9,719 nt of DNA from the NCBI GenBank assembly GCA_050249455.1, contig JBFWQM010000204.1, positions 1 through 9,719 of the forward strand. The letters run 5' to 3'. Below the pieces are notes generated by a model. That model did no database searches. It was given only the letters and a program-made list of their open reading frames with translations, and was not told where the DNA came from. The first letter of the stretch is position 1; each line of letters begins with the position of its first letter. Shown here in pieces: positions 1-9,719 of this stretch. Both the position numbers and the translations under genes were made by a program. The stretch comes from JBFWQM01 sp050249455. Lineage in GTDB: Bacteria; Pseudomonadota; Alphaproteobacteria; MPNO01; VGEU01.

Positions 1-169
1 ACAGCACGGCGGTCAGCGCGGCAACCACCTCGACCACGAACATCACCGGGCTGCGCAGCATGAGGCGTGGGTCGAGCTTGCGGAACGCCCCGCCGACCGC
101 CGGCCCGAGGATCTTCGGGTCCGTCAGTGTGGCGGCGGGCATGCGTTTACGGGTCTTGGAAAGTTCCAT
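1..169 (-). CDS. kdpB: KdpB, potassium-transporting ATPase ATP-binding subunit (5' part only)
   Basis: This is the N-terminal 56 residues of the P-type ATPase subunit of the Kdp potassium pump; the window edge removes the rest, including the DKTGT phosphorylation motif. KdpB hydrolyses ATP in the inner membrane to drive K+ uptake through KdpA. The visible protein starts MELSKTRKRMPAATLTDPKI and has a basic N-terminus. A conserved stretch near residues 30-47 (RKLDPRLMLRSPVMFVVEV) follows and leads into the first membrane helix. The start ATG at 169-167 lies 16 bases after the kdpA stop. A GAGGG ribosome-binding site sits in that gap. Identity is secure from these motifs and from its place directly after kdpA, the usual F-A-B-C order. 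Nothing can be said about integrity downstream. Confidence 0.93.
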   Translation of the reverse strand, partial: MELSKTRKRMPAATLTDPKILGPAVGGAFRKLDPRLMLRSPVMFVVEVVAALTAVL

Positions 170-185
170 GGAAGTGCCCTCGGAC

Positions 186-1913
186 TCAATAGAGCGCGCC
201 GGCGTGCATCGCGAAGTGCTCGACGATGGGGCCGAGCGCGAGCGCCGGGAAGAAGGTGAGTCCGCCGATGACAAGGATCACGCCGACCAGCAGGCCGACG
301 AACAGTGCGCTGTCGGTCGGAAATGTCCCGGCGGACGGCGGCACGATCTTCTTGGCGGCGAGCGAACCCGCGACGGCCAGCATCGGGATGATGACGAAGA
401 AGCGGCCGACCAGCATCGAGAGGCCGATCGTCGTGTTGTAGAACGGCGTGTTGGCGCCGAGACCGGCAAACGCGCTGCCGTTGTTTCCGGTGCCCGACGA
501 GTAGGCGTAGAGGATTTCGCTGAAGCCGTGCGGCCCCGCGTTGGCCGTACCGGCGAGGCCGGCCGGCAGCACCACCGCCAGCGCGGTGAAACCGAGGATC
601 GAGAGCGGCAGGATCAGGATGGCGAGCATTGCCATCTTGACCTCTTTGGCCTCGATTTTCTTGCCGAGATACTCGGGCGTGCGCCCGACCATCAGCCCGG
701 CGACGAACACCGCGACGATTGCGAACAGCAGCATGCCATAGAGGCCGGAGCCGACGCCGCCGAAGACGATCTCCCCGAGCTGAATGTTGAACATCGCCAC
801 CAGACCGCCGAGCGGCGTGTAGCTGTCGTGCATGGCGTTGACCGAGCCATTGGAGGCGGCGGTGGTCGCGGTGGCCCAGATCGCCGAATTGACGATGCCG
901 AAGCGCACCTCTTTGCTTTCCATGTTGCCGCCGGCCTGCGCCTCGCCGGCTGCGCTGTCGATGCCGGTGGCGGCGAACGCCGGGTTTCCGGCCGATTCCG
1001 ACCCGTAGGTGACGGTCAGGCCGCCGAGGAACAGGACGCCCATCACGGCGAAGATCGTCCAGCCCTGGCGCGCGCTGCCGACCATGCGCCCGAAGGTGTG
1101 GGTCAGCGCCGCGCTGATGACGAGGATTGCCCACATCTCGATCAGGTTGGTGATCGCCGACGGGTTCTCGAACGGATGGGCGGAGTTTGCGTTGAAGAAG
1201 CCGCCGCCGTTGGTGCCGAGCTGCTTGATGGCGAGTTGCGAGGCGACCGGGCCCTGCGCGATCATCTGCCTGGAGCCCTCGAGCGTGGTCGCCTCGGTAT
1301 AGGCGCCGAGGTTCTGCGGCACCCCGAGGGCGACCAGAACAAGCGCGACGACGACCGACATCGGCAACAGCACGTAGAGCGTGCCGCGCGTCAGATCGAC
1401 CCAGAAATTGCCCACCGTCTGCGCCGAACGGCGGGCGAAGCCGCGGATCAGCGCAATGGCCAGCGCGATGCCGGCGGCGGCCGAGACGAAATTCTGCACA
1501 GTCAGCCCGGCCATCTGGGTCAGGTAGCTCATGGTCGTCTCGCCGCCATAACCCTGCCAGTTGGTGTTGGTGGTGAAGCTGACGGCGGTGTTGAACGCGG
1601 AGTCGGGCGTAACCGCCGGCATTCCGGCCGCGTTGAGCGGCAGCACGCCCTGCAGCCGCTGCAGGGCATAGACGACGACGAAGCTCACCGCGCTGAACAG
1701 CAGCATGGCGACGGCATAGGTCACCCAGTGCTGCTCGGATCTGGCATTGACGCCGCACAGGCGGTAGAGGCCGCGCTCCACCGGCGCCAGCACCGGCGAC
1801 AGGAAGGTCCGGTCGCCCTCGAACACCCGCGCCATGTAGGCGCCCAAGGGCTTCACGCACACCGTCACGAGCGCGCAATAGAGCGCGATCTGAACCCATC
1901 CGTTGATCGTCAT
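186..1913 (-). CDS. kdpA: KdpA, potassium-binding and translocating subunit of the Kdp ATPase
   Basis: KdpA is the channel-like subunit of the KdpFABC pump in the inner membrane. It is related to the SKT/Trk potassium transporters and selects and binds K+. The 575-residue length is close to the usual 555-600. All four pore loops are visible: TTNTNWQGYGGE (114-125), LGTNGGGFFNANSAHPFENP (232-251), TAASNGSVNA (351-360) and GTGNNGSAF (474-482). The NGGGFF selectivity filter is intact. About ten hydrophobic helices surround them, and the conserved cytoplasmic segment VGRTPEYLGKKIEAKEVKM lies at 409-427. The start at 1913-1911 follows the kdpF stop by 10 bases. A GAGGAC ribosome-binding site overlaps that stop, and the N-terminus (MTINGWVQIALYCALV) matches family style. 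No truncation or frameshift is seen. Expression is probably induced by low K+ or high osmolarity through KdpDE, which is inferred from the family and the upstream site. Confidence 0.98.
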   Translation of the reverse strand: MTINGWVQIALYCALVTVCVKPLGAYMARVFEGDRTFLSPVLAPVERGLYRLCGVNARSEQHWVTYAVAMLLFSAVSFVVVYALQRLQGVLPLNAAGMPAVTPDSAFNTAVSFTTNTNWQGYGGETTMSYLTQMAGLTVQNFVSAAAGIALAIALIRGFARRSAQTVGNFWVDLTRGTLYVLLPMSVVVALVLVALGVPQNLGAYTEATTLEGSRQMIAQGPVASQLAIKQLGTNGGGFFNANSAHPFENPSAITNLIEMWAILVISAALTHTFGRMVGSARQGWTIFAVMGVLFLGGLTVTYGSESAGNPAFAATGIDSAAGEAQAGGNMESKEVRFGIVNSAIWATATTAASNGSVNAMHDSYTPLGGLVAMFNIQLGEIVFGGVGSGLYGMLLFAIVAVFVAGLMVGRTPEYLGKKIEAKEVKMAMLAILILPLSILGFTALAVVLPAGLAGTANAGPHGFSEILYAYSSGTGNNGSAFAGLGANTPFYNTTIGLSMLVGRFFVIIPMLAVAGSLAAKKIVPPSAGTFPTDSALFVGLLVGVILVIGGLTFFPALALGPIVEHFAMHAGALY

Positions 1914-1923
1914 GGCCGGGTCC

Positions 1924-2013
1924 TCAGAACCGCTCGGCCCGGATCAGTGCGTAGACCAGGTAAGCCAGGAGACCTGCCGTCACGGCGGCGGCAAGGATCA
2001 GGTCGAAGGTCAT
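1924..2013 (-). CDS. kdpF: KdpF, small stabilising subunit of the Kdp ATPase
   Basis: This is a 29-residue single-span membrane peptide beginning MTFDLILAAAVTAGLLAYLV and ending with a short polar tail containing RAERF. The length equals that of E. coli KdpF. It has the expected layout of one hydrophobic helix (about residues 4-23) followed by a charged C-terminus. KdpF packs against KdpA and stabilises the KdpABC complex; in E. coli it is not essential for transport. The start is supported by GGAG, which begins right after the stop of the upstream micro-ORF, 10 bases before the ATG. The kdpA start follows 10 bases after the kdpF stop with similar junction sequences (TGAGGAGCCGCCGATG and TGAGGACCCGGCCATG). 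This suggests tight translational coupling. The gene is easily missed because of its size. Confidence 0.9.
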   Translation of the reverse strand: MTFDLILAAAVTAGLLAYLVYALIRAERF

Positions 2014-2023
2014 CGGCGGCTCC

Positions 2024-2107
2024 TCACATCCGGTCGCAGGCGATCGCATAGGCGATGCCTGCGGCGAAGAAGCCGATGCCGACGATCAGGAAGATCGCGT
2101 CGAGCAT
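2024..2107 (-). CDS. Unnamed 27-residue membrane micropeptide, first ORF of the kdp operon
   Basis: A short open frame of 27 codons plus TGA begins MLDAIFLIVGIGFFAAGIAY and ends in a polar tail (ACDRM). It would form one hydrophobic helix (about residues 4-22) with an acidic second-third position and a Cys-Asp-Arg end. GGAG lies about 8 bases before the ATG, and the stop is 10 bases before kdpF with the same junction style as kdpF-kdpA. I recall similar short ORFs ending in aromatic-x-x-x-Cys-[DE]-[RK] ahead of kdpF or kdpA in other bacteria, usually annotated as hypothetical. That is memory, not a search. The spacing and ribosome-binding site make translation likely. The function is unknown; it could be a second accessory subunit or a leader peptide. 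It is not KdpF, which is the next ORF. Confidence 0.72.
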   Translation of the reverse strand: MLDAIFLIVGIGFFAAGIAYAIACDRM

Positions 2108-2194
2108 GGGTAGCTCTCCGTCCGGCGGGCGTGCGATGCCCGCGATGGCTGCCAGGATTGGCCGGCCGCACGGATCGGAATATGGGTTCGCACC

Positions 2195-2250
2195 TCGTAT
2201 AAATACGATGTGTGCCGGCGGGGGCGCTTCGTATAAGGCCCATATAAACG
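2195..2250 (-). promoter_or_regulatory. Candidate KdpE-type operator of the kdp operon
   Basis: Read on the minus strand, TTTATA (2248-2243) and CTTATA (2237-2232) form a direct repeat exactly 11 bp apart, in TTTATATGGGCCTTATACG. A third copy, TTTATAC (2203-2197), lies 34 bp further toward kdp, about three helical turns. That copy sits within a perfect 6-bp-arm palindrome, TCGTATAAATACGA (2195-2208). Response regulators of the OmpR/PhoB family, which includes KdpE, bind direct repeats about 11 bp apart. As I recall, the E. coli kdp site also has TTTATA and TTTACA half-sites at this spacing. A weak -10-like CATATT at 2184-2179 would place the paired half-sites about 60-70 bases upstream of a transcript start, similar to E. 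coli. The repeat is observed; the regulator is inferred. Confidence 0.5.
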
Positions 2251-2306
2251 GGGCGATGGCGGCGGCTGGTTGCCGGGGGTTGGGCGGTCCCGACCGCGGG
2301 GCGGCC

Positions 2307-2325
2307 GATAGCGCCAGGCGCTATC
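2307..2325. promoter_or_regulatory. Perfect 19-bp palindrome in the gltB upstream region
   Basis: GATAGCGCCAGGCGCTATC is a perfect inverted repeat: 9-base arms around a single central A, or an 8-bp stem with a CAG loop if transcribed. It lies about 107 bases before the gltB ATG. It is followed at once by AAGGAG (2326-2331), which has no start codon at a useful distance; the next ATG is 20 bases on. There is no T-run, so an intrinsic terminator is unlikely. It could be an operator for a dimeric repressor or activator of gltBD, or a structured element in the 5' leader. I do not recognise it as a named regulator's site. Confidence 0.45.
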
Positions 2326-2377
2326 AAGGAGTCGCCTTCCCGGCCTCTCCCATGCATATTGTATCGAATCGCACGGA

Positions 2378-2414
2378 CCCGCCGGGCGGGGTTTCGCTCG
2401 CCCCGACCGTCGGG
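2378..2414 (+). promoter_or_regulatory. Two GC palindromes immediately before the gltB ribosome-binding site
   Basis: CCCGCCGGGCGGG (2378-2390) and CCCGACCGTCGGG (2402-2414) are both perfect 13-bp inverted repeats with one central base. Their centres are 24 bp apart. The second ends 5 bases before the AAGGG ribosome-binding site of gltB. A competing stem is possible in RNA: GGGCG (2384-2388) with CGCCC (2399-2403), overlapping parts of both palindromes. They may be operator half-sites or leader structure affecting gltB translation. In a GC-rich genome, short GC palindromes also arise by chance, so confidence is low. Confidence 0.3.
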
Positions 2415-2431
2415 ACTTCAAGGGCTTCACG

Positions 2432-7075
<4,644 letters not shown>

Positions 7076-7105
7076 CGCCCGCACGCCGACAGGAGAACGA
7101 CACGG

Positions 7106-8557
<1,452 letters not shown>

Positions 8558-8567
8558 GGGGCGGGCC

Positions 8568-9497
8568 ATGTCGATCCTGCTGATGTCCACGGTCGGCCCG
8601 ATGCAGGCGTGGCTCGACCGCCTCAAGGCGGCGTTCCCGGAAGACGACGTGCGCGCTGCGCCGGACGTCGGCGACCCGGCGGCGGTGGAGATCGCGCTGC
8701 TCGCCCAGGCCAACCCCGCGCTCCTGCAATCGCTGACCAGCCTGAAGCTGCTGGTCGCACTGCGCGCCGGGGTCGACGACCTGCTCGCCGTGCCGGGCCT
8801 TCGGGCGGACCTCCCGATCTGCCGCGCGCAGGAGCCGGGCGGTGACAAGATGATCGACGAATACGTGCTGCTGCACGTGCTGCGCCACCACCGCCACATG
8901 CCGGAATTCGTCGCCGCCCAGGCGCGCGGCGAATGGATCAACCCCGGCGTGAAGTTCGCGGAGGACCGCACGGTCGGCTTCATGGGCTTCGGCGTCGTCG
9001 CCGCGTCCGTGGCGCGCCGCGTGCGCGACCTCGGCTTCAAGGTCGCCGCGTGGTCGCGCACGCCCAAGGACGAGCCGGGCATCGAGAGCTTCCACGGCCG
9101 CGACGCGCTGGAACCGTTCCTGAAGCGCACCGAGATCCTGGTCAACGTGCTGGCGGTGACGCCGGAGACCGCGCGCATCGTCAACGCGAAGACCCTGGCG
9201 CTGCTGCCGCCGGGCGCCTCGTTCATCAACATCGGCCGCGGCGAGCACGTCGACGACGACGCGCTGATCGCCGCGCTCGATTCCGGCCACCTCGCGCACG
9301 CGACGCTCGACGTGTTCCGCGTCGAGCCGCTGCCCGCGGCGCATCCGTTCTGGCGCCACCCGAAGATCACCGTGATGCCGCACACCGCGCGCCGGCCGCG
9401 CGCCGACCGCATCATCCCGCACGCGGTGGAGAACATCCGCCGCTTCCGCGCCGGCCAGCCGCTCTTGCAGCCTGTCGACCGCGCGCGGGGGTATTGA
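8568..9497 (+). CDS. ghrA: GhrA-type glyoxylate/hydroxypyruvate reductase (D-2-hydroxyacid dehydrogenase)
   Basis: This is a 309-residue cytosolic member of the D-isomer 2-hydroxyacid dehydrogenase family, close in length to E. coli GhrA (312). It probably reduces glyoxylate to glycolate and hydroxypyruvate to glycerate with NADPH. The catalytic Arg224 (NIGRGEHVDD), Glu253 (DVFRVEPLP) and His272 (MPHTA) are present. The C-terminus VDRARGY matches the GhrA end I recall. The Rossmann loop is GFGVVA (140-145), where the third glycine of GxGxxG is alanine. WSRTPK (162-167) after the second strand suggests NADPH preference. The start is 10 bases after the gltD stop, with GAGGGGC (8556-8562) overlapping that stop, so it is probably co-transcribed and coupled. 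Exact substrate is inferred; other 2-oxoacids are possible. Confidence 0.88.
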   Translation: MSILLMSTVGPMQAWLDRLKAAFPEDDVRAAPDVGDPAAVEIALLAQANPALLQSLTSLKLLVALRAGVDDLLAVPGLRADLPICRAQEPGGDKMIDEYVLLHVLRHHRHMPEFVAAQARGEWINPGVKFAEDRTVGFMGFGVVAASVARRVRDLGFKVAAWSRTPKDEPGIESFHGRDALEPFLKRTEILVNVLAVTPETARIVNAKTLALLPPGASFINIGRGEHVDDDALIAALDSGHLAHATLDVFRVEPLPAAHPFWRHPKITVMPHTARRPRADRIIPHAVENIRRFRAGQPLLQPVDRARGY

Positions 9498-9549
9498 CGG
9501 CTTCGGCGGCCGGTGCGACAGGAACGTCCAGCCGCAACCCGATCGTCAC

Positions 9550-9574
9550 GTAGGGCGGGTCTCAGACCCGCCCG
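9550..9574 (+). repeat. REP-like hairpin, copy 1
   Basis: GTAG (9550-9553) leads into a perfect inverted repeat: GGGCGGGTCT (9553-9562), a central C, and AGACCCGCCC (9564-9573). In RNA it would be a 9-bp stem with a TCA loop. It lies 53 bases after the dehydrogenase stop codon. A GTAG tetranucleotide beside a GC-rich hairpin is typical of REP sequences. There is no T-run, so if it acts on the gltBD-ghrA transcript it is more likely a 3'-end stabiliser or processing barrier than a classic terminator. Confidence 0.62.
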
Positions 9575-9606
9575 TGCCGGATGCCGGACGCGGAATTCCG
9601 ATCGAT

Positions 9607-9621
9607 CGCCGCATGGCGGCG
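9607..9621. repeat. Small central hairpin between the two REP-like copies
   Basis: CGCCGC and GCGGCG form perfect 6-base arms around an ATG loop. It lies between the two REP-like copies, 33 bases after copy 1 and 3 bases before copy 2. Just upstream is the 10-bp palindrome CGGAATTCCG (9591-9600). It may be part of the linker of a composite REP doublet. The arms are short and GC-only, so chance is possible. Confidence 0.3.
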
Positions 9622-9624
9622 CCG

Positions 9625-9650
9625 CGGGCGGGGCTGGGACCCGCCCCGAC
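9625..9650 (-). repeat. REP-like hairpin, copy 2, inverted
   Basis: Read on the minus strand, this starts GTCG and then repeats the copy 1 core: GGGCGGGTC, CCAG, CCCCGCCCG. Over 22 bases (9646-9625 against 9553-9574) only two positions differ, a T-to-C and an A-to-C. One extra G precedes the core. The stem is therefore imperfect near its tip but still strong. Opposite orientation to copy 1 at a distance of about 50 bases fits an inverted REP pair (BIME-like) of the kind mobilised by REP-associated tyrosine transposases. No such transposase gene is in the window. Confidence 0.55.
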
Positions 9651-9687
9651 AGAACAACGTAGCGCGAACGACCAGGGGTGACCGCCG

Positions 9688-9719
9688 ATGCCGGCCGAGG
9701 CGAGCAGGGACGAGTTCCG
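9688..9719 (+). CDS. Probable start of a further gene, cut by the window edge
   Basis: An ATG at 9688 opens a frame reading MPAEASRDEF before the window ends. AGGGG at 9674-9678 lies 9 bases upstream, a good ribosome-binding site. Only ten full codons are visible, so no product can be named. The polar start has no signal-peptide character. It follows the REP-like pair, so it may have its own promoter and not belong to the gltBD-ghrA operon. Confidence 0.4.
   Translation, partial: MPAEASRDEF

Larger units (their letters stand above)
2108..2431. promoter_or_regulatory. Divergent intergenic region between the kdp operon and gltB
   Basis: This 324-base stretch separates two divergent operons and must carry promoters for both. 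The half nearer kdp (about 2179-2250) is an AT-rich island in GC-rich surroundings and contains three TATAA-like cores on the plus strand. The half nearer gltB is GC-rich with three perfect palindromes (2307-2325, 2378-2390, 2402-2414) and one AT-rich patch at 2355-2364. I find no convincing -35/-10 pair for gltB and no sigma-54 GG-N10-GC element. An open frame with an ATG at 2352 runs on into gltB out of frame and looks like a shadow. The only ribosome-binding site that clearly fits a gene on the plus strand is AAGGG at 2420-2424 for gltB. Confidence 0.7.

Noticed and set aside
60..2051. A 663-codon plus-strand open frame opposite kdpA, kdpF and kdpB
   Set aside because: It is antisense to the clear kdp genes, rich in Arg, Asp, Glu and His with no domain, and spans several gene boundaries.
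2108..2431. Sigma-54 promoter or NtrC-type control of gltB
   Set aside because: No TGGCAC-N5-TTGC-like element was found on the plus strand of the intergenic region.
9553..9573. Intrinsic transcription terminator after the gltBD-ghrA operon
   Set aside because: The hairpin is strong but no T-run follows it. The inverted near-copy at 9625-9650 fits a REP-type repeat better.

Overview
The window looks like a chromosomal segment of a high-GC proteobacterium, most likely an alphaproteobacterium. This rests on strong GC bias at third codon positions, the GltB/GltD sequence style and the kdp gene order. No species can be named from sequence alone. It holds mainly housekeeping and ion-homeostasis genes. 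I see no phage, integrase, transposase, CRISPR array, tRNA or rRNA, and no strong candidate for a new multi-gene system.

Left part (1-2107, minus strand): the 5' end of a potassium-uptake ATPase operon. In transcription order it runs from an unnamed 27-codon membrane micro-ORF (2107-2024) to kdpF (2013-1924), kdpA (1913-186) and the first 56 codons of kdpB (169-1, cut by the window edge). Spacings are 10, 10 and 16 bases. Ribosome-binding sites touch or follow the preceding stop codons, which suggests translational coupling. kdpC and any kdpDE would lie outside the window.

Middle (2108-2431): a divergent regulatory region between the kdp operon and gltB. The kdp-proximal half has an AT-rich island with TTTATA-type half-sites, two of them exactly 11 bp apart. 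This resembles an OmpR/PhoB-family (KdpE) operator. The gltB-proximal half has a perfect 19-bp palindrome and two perfect 13-bp palindromes just before the gltB ribosome-binding site.

Right part (2432-9497, plus strand): gltB (glutamate synthase large subunit, 1547 aa), gltD (small subunit, 483 aa) and a GhrA-type 2-hydroxyacid dehydrogenase (309 aa). Spacings are 30 and 10 bases, so they probably form one operon. GltB and GltD together make NADPH-dependent GOGAT, which turns glutamine plus 2-oxoglutarate into two glutamates. The third gene probably reduces glyoxylate or hydroxypyruvate. Its place directly behind gltBD is suggestive but not diagnostic.

Right end (9498-9719): a non-coding stretch with two inverted copies of a GGGCGGGTC hairpin flanking a third small hairpin. 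This resembles a REP doublet (BIME-like). A likely start codon of another plus-strand gene at 9688 is cut by the window edge.

The points most worth a second look are the kdp micro-ORF, the candidate KdpE operator, the inverted REP-like pair and the palindromes in the gltB leader.
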